Source: Novosphingobium taihuense (GTDB lineage: Bacteria; Pseudomonadota; Alphaproteobacteria; Sphingomonadales; Sphingomonadaceae). From it: DNA of 64,000 nt. Where the stretch lies: positions 372,001 to 436,000 of the forward strand of contig NZ_VLKJ01000001.1 of NCBI RefSeq assembly GCF_007830315.1. The letters are read 5' to 3'. The notes below the pieces were generated by a model, which saw only the letters and a list, made by a program, of their open reading frames with translations, was not told the origin of the DNA and ran no database searches. Made by a program: the position numbers and the translations under genes. This document shows, one piece after another, positions 29,944-39,158 of this stretch (the stretch's first letter is position 1; every line of letters begins with the position of its first letter).

Positions 29944-30897
29944 ATGCAGACCGAAGTAGACATAAAGGCGATCCGCTGCTTTCTCGCTCTCGCGCAGGAG
30001 CTCAGTTTCGGACGAGCCGCGCAGCGGATGAATCTTACGCAGCCCAGTCTCTCGGCGCAGATCCGCAAGCTTGAGGAACAGGTTGGCCAGCGCCTGTTCG
30101 AACGCACCACCCGCGCGGTCAGGCTCTCACCAGTCGGCCATTCCCTGCTCGAACAGGCTCGTACTTTCCTTGCGCAGGCCGACGCGTTCGCGGCCAACCT
30201 CGCGGCCTGGCGGGAGCGGCCAGACCGACGCATCGTGCTGGGCGCTCCAATCTACACGTTCGAATTGCCCCAGCACGGCGCGCTGCTCTCGGCGATCGCC
30301 CGCGAGCTTCCCGACATTGCCCTGCGCGTGGACAACGACTTCGCCCACTCGCTGTGCGAAGGGCTCATCCGCGACACAGTCGATCTGGCCATGGTCGTTG
30401 CCGCACCGGTCCCGCACGAGCGATACCTTGCCGACATGGCCACAGGCGGCGTGGGCGAGCTGGAGATGCCCGACGGCCTGCCACGCCTCACCATAAGCCG
30501 CGAACCCATCGGCCTTGCCATTCCTCAGGAGCATGCCCTAGCCCGCTTCGACGTCGTTCCCGCCGAAGCCTTGTCCGGAATTGTCATCGCCATGCTTGCC
30601 CCACTCCATGGGCGAAGCCTCTACAGACCGATCCATGACTGGCTCTCTGCATCGGGAGCATCCGGCTTCCTGCCGCCCGAAGCCCATGCTTTCGCGCTGG
30701 AACGCTACTGCCGCGAATACCGGATCCCTGCGATCTCGATAGCGCAGTTCCGCCCGCGCGATCATGGCAACGTCGTCTATCGCCCCGTCGCTGGCCTCTC
30801 CGTCTTCACCGAGCTGGCGGTGCTGCGCAGCAACCGCAAGCATCGTTCGGTCATCGAAGATCGGCTTTGGGGAATTGCCTCAAATCTGAAGACTTAA
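29944..30897 (+). CDS. LysR family transcription regulator
   Basis: A 317-residue LysR-type regulator. The N-terminal winged HTH reads IKAIRCFLALAQELSFGRAAQRMNLTQPSLSAQIRKLEEQVGQRLFERTTRAVRLS, a textbook match. The C-terminal effector-binding part is present and of normal length. I chose the ATG at 29944; upstream in-frame starts would add an unsupported leader. It is divergent from the thiolase/CoA-transferase operon, which is its likely target. Its stop overlaps the convergent AraC gene's stop region by four bases. Confidence 0.92.
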   Translation: MQTEVDIKAIRCFLALAQELSFGRAAQRMNLTQPSLSAQIRKLEEQVGQRLFERTTRAVRLSPVGHSLLEQARTFLAQADAFAANLAAWRERPDRRIVLGAPIYTFELPQHGALLSAIARELPDIALRVDNDFAHSLCEGLIRDTVDLAMVVAAPVPHERYLADMATGGVGELEMPDGLPRLTISREPIGLAIPQEHALARFDVVPAEALSGIVIAMLAPLHGRSLYRPIHDWLSASGASGFLPPEAHAFALERYCREYRIPAISIAQFRPRDHGNVVYRPVAGLSVFTELAVLRSNRKHRSVIEDRLWGIASNLKT

Positions 30898-31943
30898 GCT
30901 GTCACCGCTCTGCCGGTGTCCGTCCTCGTCGTGCGACTGCGGGCCATCAGTGCCCTGGCGCCTGTCGACATGTGCTGCCTCAGGAAGCGGCTGGCGGCAC
31001 TGGCATCGGTATAACCCAGTCGGTGCGATAGTTCGGTCAGGTTGGGTCTGCGTGCGGTGCGGAAGTACTCGTCCGCCGTCTGCTTTCGCACTTGTTCGAG
31101 TATTGCAGCGAAGGTCGTCCCACGCTCTGCCAGACGCCTCTGCAGGCTCTGCGGCGAGAGACCGGCAAGTCGCGCCACGTGCGGGAGGTTCGCCTTGCGC
31201 TCGGTCAGGTTGGCGGCGATGAAATAGCGCACCTGCTGAACAAGATCCCCGGGCCAGAGACTGTCAGCCTGCGCGAGCTGCTTTTCGAGGTAGCGTACCA
31301 TGTTCGGGTTCGCGCGCGACGACGGGCGATGCAGATCCGACTTGCGGAACACCAGAGCGCAACGATCAGAGCCGAACTCGATCGGGCAGCGGAATACTGC
31401 CTGGTGATAGCGGATGCTTGGCGGTGCAGGATGATCCAGTTCGAGCCGGATCGGCGTCCACTCCTCTCCCAGCAACATCCGCACGATGCGCAATTGCAGG
31501 GTGAGCGTGGCCTGAAGGAATTGCGAACCGCCGAAGCGCGCAGGCGCCATAAGTACGTGCCGCAATGCAGCCTCGTGCCCGGTAATGTCGGTGCTCGATC
31601 GCATCGCCGCGCTTTCAAGATGCATGTAGCGCCGGGTGATCCGACTAGCCTCATCCAGCGTGGTGCAGTGATCCCACAACAGGCTGATCGGGCCGAAGCC
31701 CCGCACGTTGCACCACATGGAAAAGGCCACGCCAAGATCGGCGCGTCCCGACGAGATCGCGGCAGCTTGCAGCACGTCGACATGGGCACTCGCCGGCAAC
31801 CATTCCGCGTCCCTCGCCTGCTCGACATAAGCGTAGATGTCTGGTGGACACAGGTCCCTGAGGTCCAGCCCGGAAACTTCGGCAAACTGGGCGAACTGAC
31901 GCATGGCACTGGCATGCGCGAGACCATCTTCTGATTCCGTCAT
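30894..31943 (-). CDS. AraC family transcription regulator
   Basis: A 349-residue AraC/XylS regulator with an N-terminal arabinose-binding-like (PF12625-type) domain and two C-terminal helix-turn-helix elements. The second HTH contains LTELSHRLGYTDASAASRFLRQHM, close to the family consensus. Upstream regions include an ATG at 31943 and an in-frame TTG at 31985; neither has a clear ribosome site, so the start is uncertain. It faces the second TonB receptor divergently and may control it, which is inference from position. Confidence 0.88.
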   Translation of the reverse strand: MTESEDGLAHASAMRQFAQFAEVSGLDLRDLCPPDIYAYVEQARDAEWLPASAHVDVLQAAAISSGRADLGVAFSMWCNVRGFGPISLLWDHCTTLDEASRITRRYMHLESAAMRSSTDITGHEAALRHVLMAPARFGGSQFLQATLTLQLRIVRMLLGEEWTPIRLELDHPAPPSIRYHQAVFRCPIEFGSDRCALVFRKSDLHRPSSRANPNMVRYLEKQLAQADSLWPGDLVQQVRYFIAANLTERKANLPHVARLAGLSPQSLQRRLAERGTTFAAILEQVRKQTADEYFRTARRPNLTELSHRLGYTDASAASRFLRQHMSTGARALMARSRTTRTDTGRAVTA

Positions 31944-32123
31944 GAGATGATTTGACAACACTGTGCCGTAATCCGTCAAGATCAATTAAGCGATTAAACG
32001 CACAATGCCTCCACACCTGCTACGTGTCCAGCGCGGTACGTCAGGTCGTCAAACAGGAAGGCTGCCAGAAAGGCGGCCCCGTCAAATGAAACAGCCGCCA
32101 ACCACGCGGCATGGGAGGTATGG

Positions 32124-34553
32124 ATGAAAGCAATGTTCTTGCGGAGCGCAGCTGCCGGCGCGGTTCTGGCCGGAGCCCTCGCTCCTTCGCTCGCCCGTGC
32201 CCAGCAGGCTCAGGCCGACGAGCAGGCCGGTCCGGGCTTGGCCGAAATCATCGTCACCGCGCAGCGCCGCACCGAGAACCTGCAGGACGTGCCGATCGCG
32301 ATCACGGCCGCCAATGCCGAAACGCTGGCACAGGCCCGCGTCGAGAACGTCTCGAACATTCAGGCGATCAGCCCCTCGATCAGCTTCCGCGTGACGAACA
32401 TCGCAACGTCGAGCGCGAACCTCGTGATCCGCGGCCTCGGCACCACCGGCAACAGCCGCTCGTTCGAAGGCTCGGTCGGCGTGTTCATCGACGGCGTCTA
32501 CCGCACCCGCGCCGCAGCCGCGCTGCAGAATTTCCTCGATATCGACAATCTCCAGGTCCTGCGCGGGCCGCAGGGCACGCTCTTCGGCAAGAACACCACT
32601 GCCGGTGCACTGCTGCTCAGTTCCGCCTCGCCCTCGTTCAATGATGTGAACGGCGCCGTTGAAGTCACCTACGGAAACTACGACACACTGATCGCGCGCG
32701 GTGCAATCAACGTGCCGTTGTCCGACAAGGTCGCCTTCCGTATCGCTGGCCTTGCGTCCACCGCTGACGGCTTCTTTACCGACAGCACCACCGGCCAGAG
32801 CCTCAACGACAACAAGACCCGCGCGGTCAAGGCGCAGCTCCTGTTCGAGCCGAGCGAGAACCTCACCGTCCGTCTGATCGGCGACTATTCGCACAGCCAA
32901 GGCAACTGCTGCTATGCGACCTCGCCATTCGTTGATGGCCCCACGCAGCCGATCATCGATCTGCTCACGCTTTACCAGCCTGCCAGCAGCCAGCAGTTCC
33001 TCGGCGTACTGGCAGGCCTGATCCCCGCCTCGTCCATGACCCCGACCGGCCGCAAGCTGCCCTCGAACGACCCGTCGAAGTTCGAGCAGACCCTGAACGG
33101 CAACGGCATGCAGGAGATCGAGGACTACGGCGGCACCTTGCTCATCGATGCTCAGGTCGGCGAAGGTACGCTGAAGTCCGTCACTTCGGTACGCAAGTTC
33201 ACCGTCGACCAGCGCGATCTCGACCCCGACTTCTCAGGCGCCGACATCTTCCGCTACAACGAGAGCTTCTCGAGCCGCTTCATCTCGCAGGAACTGACCT
33301 ACAACACCAAGATCCCGGCGCTCAATGCCGAGGCGGTGTTCGGCCTGTTCTTCTCCGACGAAAAGCTCAAGATGGGCCGCAGCCTGCCGTGGGCAAGCCA
33401 GGCACAGTTCTACTGGGATGCCATCTTCGCCAGCCTCGGCGTGCCTCCCGGCACGGCCTTCGCCGCTCCCGGCACATGGACGACCGAGCGGATGGGCGGC
33501 ACCGCCAAATCCTATGCCGGTTTTGCCCACCTCGATTTTGCCGTCACCAGCAAGGTCAATGTGATCGCAGGCCTGCGCTACTCGGTCGAGAAAAAGCGCG
33601 GCTTCTTCAACAACGCCTTCTACCGCCCTGTGCCGACCGACGTCTTCACCCTGCTCGGCATTGCCCCCTCGCCAGCCTATGACGCCACGACCACCAACAA
33701 GGCGCTCTCGGGCACGCTCGGCCTGCAGTATCGCCCGGTCGATGACGTCATGCTCTATGCCACATACAACCGCGGCTTCAAGGCAGGCGGCGTCAACATG
33801 GACGTCAACGCAGCCGGCACGCTGATCAACAACGCCGCCGTCTACAACGCCCTGCCCGCAGCGATCCGCATCGGCTTCTTCGGCAATGCTCCCGCACAGG
33901 CACCGCTCAACCCGCGCTACAAGCCGGAGAAGGTCAACGCCTTCGAGGTCGGCGGCAAGTTCCAATATCTTGGCGGCCGCGCACGCACCAACGTGGCGTT
34001 CTTCTACTATGACCTGTCCGATCTCCAGATCGCGCAGTTCATCGGCCTGCGCTTCACCGTGCTCAATGCCAGGTCCGCCAAGGACTACGGCCTCGAAGTC
34101 GAGAACATGTTCCAGCTGAGCGACAGCTTGACCTTGGGCCTCGACGGAACATGGATCCCGCACGCAAAGTACGGCAAGGACACCACGATCGATCCCGTAC
34201 TGTCGGACTCGCGCTTCCGCTTCAGCCCGAAGTTCTCGGGCAATGCGACGCTCAACCTGGACCAGCCGGTCAACGACAACCTGCACATGCTTGCTCGCGT
34301 TCAGGCACAGTACCAGAGCCGTCAGCTGATCAGCACCGCGACCACCGCCGAACAGGGCCCCGTCACGCTGGTCAACGCCAACCTCGGCTTCAAGCTGCCC
34401 AAGACCGGCCTGCTGGTCGAAGGCTGGGTCCAGAACCTCTTCGACAAGACCTGGTTCACCCAGTCTTTCCCGACCCCGCTCCAGACGGGCGATCAGAACG
34501 CCTATCCGGGCGCGCCGCGTACTTACGGCATCCGCGTCCGCGCATCGTTCTGA
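32124..34553 (+). CDS. TonB-dependent receptor
   Basis: An 809-residue outer-membrane TonB-dependent receptor. The ATG at 32124 has GGGAGG five bases upstream and begins a signal peptide ending ARAQQ. The plug starts with IIVTAQRRTENLQDVPIAITA, has [12 protein letters not shown] and LQVLRGPQGTLFGKNT, and the barrel ends in RVRASF. A Cys-Cys pair (GNCCYATSPF) lies early in the barrel, as in the third receptor of this window. The region downstream (SDR, broken alcohol dehydrogenase) and the divergent AraC regulator give the only context; substrate unknown. Confidence 0.92.
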   Translation: MKAMFLRSAAAGAVLAGALAPSLARAQQAQADEQAGPGLAEIIVTAQRRTENLQDVPIAITAANAETLAQARVENVSNIQAISPSISFRVTNIATSSANLVIRGLGTTGNSRSFEGSVGVFIDGVYRTRAAAALQNFLDIDNLQVLRGPQGTLFGKNTTAGALLLSSASPSFNDVNGAVEVTYGNYDTLIARGAINVPLSDKVAFRIAGLASTADGFFTDSTTGQSLNDNKTRAVKAQLLFEPSENLTVRLIGDYSHSQGNCCYATSPFVDGPTQPIIDLLTLYQPASSQQFLGVLAGLIPASSMTPTGRKLPSNDPSKFEQTLNGNGMQEIEDYGGTLLIDAQVGEGTLKSVTSVRKFTVDQRDLDPDFSGADIFRYNESFSSRFISQELTYNTKIPALNAEAVFGLFFSDEKLKMGRSLPWASQAQFYWDAIFASLGVPPGTAFAAPGTWTTERMGGTAKSYAGFAHLDFAVTSKVNVIAGLRYSVEKKRGFFNNAFYRPVPTDVFTLLGIAPSPAYDATTTNKALSGTLGLQYRPVDDVMLYATYNRGFKAGGVNMDVNAAGTLINNAAVYNALPAAIRIGFFGNAPAQAPLNPRYKPEKVNAFEVGGKFQYLGGRARTNVAFFYYDLSDLQIAQFIGLRFTVLNARSAKDYGLEVENMFQLSDSLTLGLDGTWIPHAKYGKDTTIDPVLSDSRFRFSPKFSGNATLNLDQPVNDNLHMLARVQAQYQSRQLISTATTAEQGPVTLVNANLGFKLPKTGLLVEGWVQNLFDKTWFTQSFPTPLQTGDQNAYPGAPRTYGIRVRASF

Positions 34554-34573
34554 GCTAGCGCGCCAGACGCACG

Positions 34574-34610
34574 AAAGGCCCTCGCCCTCACCCGATGGCG
34601 GGGGCCTTTT
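34574..34610 (+). terminator. terminator after TonB receptor
   Basis: AAAGGCCCTCGCC pairs with GGCGGGGGCCTTTT, with a 10-base loop, one mismatch and a T run at 34607-34610. It separates the receptor from the SDR gene. Confidence 0.85.
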
Positions 34611-34674
34611 GCAATCAGGCTGGGCCGCTAAGCTGACAGCCGGAGTCGCGCACAAGCGACCGAAAGGGAGAGCG

Positions 34675-35412
34675 ATGACTGACGATACCGACTTCACAGG
34701 AAAGCACGTGCTGGTCGTCGGCGGCTCCAGCGGCATCGGCAACGGCGTGGCCCATGCTTTCCGCCGGCGCGGCGCCATTGTCCACGTCTGGGGCACGCGC
34801 GCGTCTGCCGCAGACTACGACCCGGCGGATGGCTCCGACCTTTCGGGTCTCGGCTACACCTGCGTCGATGTCGGCCATCCCGATGCGATCGCGACAGCAC
34901 CGTGCCCATTCCCCACGCTCGATGCGCTGATCCTCTGTCAGGGCACTGTCGTCTACAAGCGCGGCGAATTTGCCCGCGAAGGCTGGGACAAGGTCATGGC
35001 CGTCAATCTCGACAGCGTGATGCACTGCGCAATGAAGTTCCGCCCGCAACTTGCCGAACGCAAAGGCTCAATCGTGATCGTCAGCTCGGTCTCGGGCTTC
35101 AAGGCGAACATCGGCAATCCCGCCTACGCAGCCTCGAAAGCTGGCGCGGTAAGCCTGACGAAGACACTGGGCCAAGCCTTTGCCGCAGACGGTATCCGCG
35201 TCAATGGCCTTGCTCCCGGCCTCGTCGACACCAAGCTGACCAAGGTCACGACCGCAAACCCGGACCGCCTCGCCGGGGCCGTTGCGCGCATTCCCCAAGG
35301 CCGCATGGGCACGCCTGAGGACATGGCCGGAGCCGCCATCTTCCTCGCCTCGCCCCTGGCCTCCTACGTCACCGGCCACACGCTCGTCGTCGATGGAGGG
35401 CTCACCCTATGA
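34675..35412 (+). CDS. short-chain dehydrogenase/reductase
   Basis: A 245-residue NAD(P)-dependent oxidoreductase of the SDR family. The nucleotide-binding GGSSGIG is near the start, the N-N-A-G-like block reads LILCQGTV, the catalytic Ser is in IVIVSSVSG, and the Tyr-Lys pair in YAASKAG. The C-terminal DGGLTL is typical. The ATG at 34675 has AGGGAGA upstream. Its last codons overlap the next gene by four bases (ATGA), so the two were co-transcribed; that partner is now broken. Substrate unknown. Confidence 0.92.
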   Translation: MTDDTDFTGKHVLVVGGSSGIGNGVAHAFRRRGAIVHVWGTRASAADYDPADGSDLSGLGYTCVDVGHPDAIATAPCPFPTLDALILCQGTVVYKRGEFAREGWDKVMAVNLDSVMHCAMKFRPQLAERKGSIVIVSSVSGFKANIGNPAYAASKAGAVSLTKTLGQAFAADGIRVNGLAPGLVDTKLTKVTTANPDRLAGAVARIPQGRMGTPEDMAGAAIFLASPLASYVTGHTLVVDGGLTL

Positions 35413-35735
35413 AGGCGCTGCGCTACTACGGCACCCGCGACATCCGCCACGAAAGCTTGGACGATCCTGCGCCGCAATCGGACAGGGATGCCATCGTCAA
35501 GGTCGATGCCTGTTCCATCTGCGGGTCCGACCTGCACATCTACCACGGCCACGGCTTTTCCGAGGACGTCGGCTTCTGCGTTGGCCACGAAGCCGTCGGC
35601 GAGGTCGTCGAGGTGGGCCGCGCCGTACACCGGCTGAAAGTCGGACAGAAGGTGATGATCCCGGCGGCTGTAGGCTGTGGGGCGTGTCGCTCATGCCTGT
35701 CGGGCGTGGTCAAGATGGTGCTTGTGCCGGACTGA
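35409..35735 (+). pseudogene. truncated zinc-dependent alcohol dehydrogenase (N-terminal remnant)
   Basis: A 108-codon piece of a medium-chain zinc alcohol dehydrogenase, whose normal length is about 350 residues. The catalytic-domain start is intact: CSICGSDLHIYHGHGF with the first zinc ligand Cys, GHEAVGEVVEVG with His and Glu, and the start of the structural-zinc block GCGACRSCLSG. After that the sequence turns into unrelated VVKMVLVPD and stops. The Rossmann domain is missing, and the following DNA is the antisense of the aminotransferase, so a deletion or fusion removed it. It cannot be an active dehydrogenase. Confidence 0.8.
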
Positions 35736-36867
35736 CGCTGCGCCGCGCGGCAAACCACGGCCCAATCCGGCGAACCGCTTCCTCGACGAGCGGCGTCGAG
35801 ACCGCAAAGCTGAAGCGGATGAAGCGCTTGCCGTTCACCGGATCGAAGTCCAGCCCCGGCGCCGTCGCCACGCCGGTATCGCGCAGCAGCGCCTCGCACA
35901 GCGCCAGACTGTCATCGGTAAACTCGCTGGCATCGGCGTAGATGTAGAATGCCCCGTCCGGCGGGGCGATGCGCCCAAGCCCAAGTTTGGGTAGGGCCTC
36001 CAGCAGGATATTGCGATTGCGCGCGTAGGTCTCGACATGCCCGTTCAGCTCGTCTCGGCATTCGAAGGCCATCAGTCCGGCCTTCTGCGCCAGAACAGGC
36101 GGCGTCAGGAAAAGGCTGCCCATCCGCGCGCGTGCCGCATCGATCAGCGCAGGCGGCACGACCAGCCAGCCCAAACGCCAGCCCGCCATGCTGAAATACT
36201 TCGAGAACGAATTGACGATCACCGCATCGGGCAGATGCTCCAGCATCGAAGCGGCCTTCGCGCCATAGCTTAGCCCGTGGTAGATCTCGTCCGAAATCAC
36301 CCGGATTCCCTTGCGGCGGCAGACATCGGCAATAGCGGCGAGTTCCGCAGGCTCAATGATCGTGCCTGTCGGATTGGCCGGGCTCGCCACGATCAAGCCA
36401 TCAGGCACCGGCTCGAGCGCATCGACTGCAGCCGCGGTCACCTGAAATCGTTCGTCCGGCCCGCATTCCATCTCGACCGGCTCAAGGTACATGGCTTTGA
36501 GCGAATTGCGGTAGGCAACGTATCCTGGCCGAGCCAGCGCAATGCGCGCTCCGGGCCGAAACAGGCAGGAAAGCGCCATGACGAAGGCAGGCGATGCCCC
36601 GCAGGTCAGGATCACCTGCTCGCGCTCCACGCTCACGCCATAGTTGTCGGCATAGCTGCGCGCGATCCGCTCCTTCAGCGGCACGCTTTCCCAGTATCCC
36701 ATCGCCTCGTTGGCGAGCACTTCGTGCGCCAAGGCGATCGATCTGGCCGGAGCGCCAGTCGAGGGCTGCCCGAACTCCATGTGGATCACGCTCGCCCCTG
36801 CGGCCTCCATGTCATGGGCAAGGCGAGAGACAGCAATGGCGTGAAACGGTTCGACTTGAGCGATCAT
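35710..36867 (-). CDS. class I/II pyridoxal-phosphate aminotransferase
   Basis: A 385-residue fold-type I aminotransferase. It has MEFGQPSTG, the substrate and cofactor-binding ASPANPTGTI, ISDEIYHGL with the PLP Asp193, and the Schiff-base Lys223 in SFSKYFSMAGWRLGW. The C-terminal RFSFAVS is normal, but the last ten residues reach into the truncated dehydrogenase, so the end may be altered by the same rearrangement. Amino-acid substrate is not predictable. Divergent from a ModE-like gene. Confidence 0.88.
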   Translation of the reverse strand: MIAQVEPFHAIAVSRLAHDMEAAGASVIHMEFGQPSTGAPARSIALAHEVLANEAMGYWESVPLKERIARSYADNYGVSVEREQVILTCGASPAFVMALSCLFRPGARIALARPGYVAYRNSLKAMYLEPVEMECGPDERFQVTAAAVDALEPVPDGLIVASPANPTGTIIEPAELAAIADVCRRKGIRVISDEIYHGLSYGAKAASMLEHLPDAVIVNSFSKYFSMAGWRLGWLVVPPALIDAARARMGSLFLTPPVLAQKAGLMAFECRDELNGHVETYARNRNILLEALPKLGLGRIAPPDGAFYIYADASEFTDDSLALCEALLRDTGVATAPGLDFDPVNGKRFIRFSFAVSTPLVEEAVRRIGPWFAARRSVSPAQAPS

Positions 36868-36934
36868 CGCAGCGTGCTAGTTGCCACCGAAACAAGTTGC
36901 AACCCCGCCCCTCGCCCCGATACCCTGCCTCGCG

Positions 36935-37315
36935 ATGCAGCGCCTCAAACTCAAGATCCAACTCTACTGCGGCGATGAAATCGCCATGGGCCCCGGCAAG
37001 GCCGATCTGCTTGACGCGATCACGCAGCACGGCTCGATCTCCGCCGCCGCCCGCGCCATGGACATGAGCTATCGCCGTGCCTGGCTGCTGGTCGACGCCA
37101 TGAACCGCTGTTGGCGACAGCCCTTGGTCGAAACCTCTCCCGGTAGTGCGAAGGGCGGCGGGGCAAGGCTTACCGCATTCGGACAAGCCGTGCTGAACCA
37201 CTACCGCGCCCTGAAGGACCGCCTGCAAGGAAGCTCAGACTGCCCGGACTATCAGGCCCTTGCCGCAGCCATGCTGGCTGAGCCAAAGGCAAGCCAGAAA
37301 GGTGACAGGAATTGA
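36935..37315 (+). CDS. ModE-like winged-helix protein (N-terminal ModE domain only)
   Basis: A 126-residue DNA-binding protein. It matches the N-terminal domain of ModE, the molybdate-responsive repressor: the opening KLKIQLYCGDEIAMGPGKADLLDAI, then ITQHGSISAAARAMDMSYRRAWLLVDAMN (winged helix-turn-helix) and GGGARLTAFGQAVLNHY. It lacks the C-terminal molybdate-binding domains, so it cannot sense molybdate itself; many such short members exist. The ATG at 36935 starts right at the domain. The next gene overlaps its stop by four bases. Confidence 0.85.
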   Translation: MQRLKLKIQLYCGDEIAMGPGKADLLDAITQHGSISAAARAMDMSYRRAWLLVDAMNRCWRQPLVETSPGSAKGGGARLTAFGQAVLNHYRALKDRLQGSSDCPDYQALAAAMLAEPKASQKGDRN

Positions 37316-37788
37316 GATCGCAAACGGAATGCGGCTGCGCAGAACTCGGTGACGTGGCCGTCATTGGCATGGGTTCGCAACGAGATGAGGAAGTGCTTGG
37401 TTCGCTTGATCGTGTTTGCGACCACGGAGGACGCCAGTGGTGGCTGTACTTGTCTCGTTGCATCAACTGCCAACAGTTCTGGATGATCGCACAGGAAGAG
37501 AGGGTTCATGACAATTATTGCATGAAGCGCATAGATGCCAGGGTCGCTGCAGGGATCGTTACCGACGCCATCTGGCCCGAAGATTTTCTCGACTTTGCCT
37601 CAGTGCTACGGCTGGAGCGTGAAAGCGGACAGATTGCACAATTCTTGGATCCGAATTGTCACGCCTTGGTTGCCACAGCCCATGATCTGAGCCGTGAACG
37701 ACCAGACATCACTTTCGACGAAATTGGCTACTTGCTTGGCATAATTCCATCGCATGCAGCAACACTGATGGCGCTGAATCCTTGGTGA
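37312..37788 (+). CDS. conserved hypothetical protein with Cys pairs
   Basis: A 158-residue protein. It is rich in paired cysteines in its first half (CGC, VCDHGG, CINC, then YC), suggesting a zinc- or cluster-binding fold. Similar proteins occur in other bacteria as hypothetical. The start is TTG at 37312, overlapping the ModE-like stop in TTGA, so it is translated with the upstream regulator. Codon use is more AT-rich than the neighbours. I do not know its function. Confidence 0.6.
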   Translation: MRSQTECGCAELGDVAVIGMGSQRDEEVLGSLDRVCDHGGRQWWLYLSRCINCQQFWMIAQEERVHDNYCMKRIDARVAAGIVTDAIWPEDFLDFASVLRLERESGQIAQFLDPNCHALVATAHDLSRERPDITFDEIGYLLGIIPSHAATLMALNPW

Positions 37789-37792
37789 CCGT

Positions 37793-39076
37793 CTAGCGCC
37801 CCAACGGTCCCTTCCACAATACGCCGTCCTTCATCACCAACGCCACCTTGCGGATCGCCGAAATGTCGGCGAGCGGATTGCCCTCTACTGCAACCAGATC
37901 GGCGAGCATTCCTGCCTTTACCGTGCCAAGCCGATCCCCCAGCCCGAACATCTTCGCATTTCCTGACGTCGCCGCGATGGCCACTTCCGCCGCCGTCATC
38001 CCGCCCTTGACCATCAGTTCGGCCTCGCGCGCATTGTCGCCATGGGCATAGACGCCGACGTCACCCCCCATGCAGATCGCCACGCCAGCCTTGCGCGCCT
38101 TGGCCAGTGCATCGAAACCTTCCTGCACGCCCTTGGGCACGGGCGCTTCGCCATTCCATCCGCGGTACCGCGCAATGGCATCGCCTGCCGCAAGTGTCGG
38201 GCAGAAGCCCACACCCTTGACCTTCATCGCCGCGAAGACTTCCGACGTGCCCTCATCGCCATGCTCGATGGTATCGACGCCCGCTGCCACGGCGCGCCGC
38301 ATCCCTTCGGCCGTGCTGGCATGCGCCACAACCTCGCGTCCCGCACTATGGGCCGCCTCGACCGCCGCCTTCAACTCGCCCTCGGTAAACGTCGGTCGGC
38401 TTGGCTCGCCCGGTCCCCAGCGATAATCGGCATAGACTTTGACCAGATCAGCCCCCGCACCGATCTGGCGGCGCACCGCATTGACCAGTTCCGGCCCGCC
38501 CGCTTCCTCGGCCCCCAGCGGCACGGCAACACCGGGCTCGAAACCGCGCGGTCCATAGGCTCCGGGCGCAACGATTGCCCGCGTCGCCACAAGCATGCGT
38601 GGCCCTGGCACGATCCCCTGCTCGATTGCCTGCTTGAGCCCGACGTCGGCATAGCCGGCTCCTTCGGTCCCAAGATCGCGCACTGTGGTGAACCCCGCCA
38701 TCAGCGTGATGCGAGCGTGGACCGTGGCCCGTGCCGTGCGCAAGGCGAGCGGTTCGTGCAGGACCTGATCGTCCCACGGCGTTTCGTTGTAGGGGTGCAG
38801 GAAAAGGTGCGAGTGCCCCTCGATCATGCCAGGCATGAGCGTCATGCCGGGCAGAGCTATGACCGAGGCTTGCGCGGGCGCGACAATGTCGGGACCGACG
38901 GCTTCGATGCGGTTACCACGCACCAGCACGGCCCACCCCTTGTGCAGAACCGCGTTCTCGCCATCGAACACGGCATCGGGGCGCAGGAAAGTCAGCGCCT
39001 CCTGCTTGTCAGCGGCGAGTGCGGGCTCTGCACAAAGCGCCAGGGCTGCGGCGAGAACGCGGGAAATCAGACGCAT
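37793..39076 (-). CDS. exported amidohydrolase family protein
   Basis: A 427-residue metal-dependent amidohydrolase with a signal peptide (ending PALAAD). The urease-type active-site pattern is present: MPGMIEGHSHLFLHP (HxH), VKVYADYRW with the candidate carboxylated Lys, EVVAHAST (His), and ICMGGDVGVYAHG with the catalytic Asp. Members are annotated as imidazolonepropionase-like or Xaa-Pro dipeptidase-like hydrolases. Export suggests action on peptides or small cyclic amides in the periplasm. Confidence 0.88.
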   Translation of the reverse strand: MRLISRVLAAALALCAEPALAADKQEALTFLRPDAVFDGENAVLHKGWAVLVRGNRIEAVGPDIVAPAQASVIALPGMTLMPGMIEGHSHLFLHPYNETPWDDQVLHEPLALRTARATVHARITLMAGFTTVRDLGTEGAGYADVGLKQAIEQGIVPGPRMLVATRAIVAPGAYGPRGFEPGVAVPLGAEEAGGPELVNAVRRQIGAGADLVKVYADYRWGPGEPSRPTFTEGELKAAVEAAHSAGREVVAHASTAEGMRRAVAAGVDTIEHGDEGTSEVFAAMKVKGVGFCPTLAAGDAIARYRGWNGEAPVPKGVQEGFDALAKARKAGVAICMGGDVGVYAHGDNAREAELMVKGGMTAAEVAIAATSGNAKMFGLGDRLGTVKAGMLADLVAVEGNPLADISAIRKVALVMKDGVLWKGPLGR

Positions 39077-39158
39077 CAGCCATCCTTTCGGTTGGCTTCA
39101 GCATAGCGGTCATGGCGCGCGCAACAATGCGAATTGGCAACCTTTTGCGAATGCCGAT

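Noticed and set aside
33234-34796. Antisense open frame of 520 codons across the second TonB receptor
   Set aside because: It is a shadow in GC-rich coding DNA, with no domain on its own strand.
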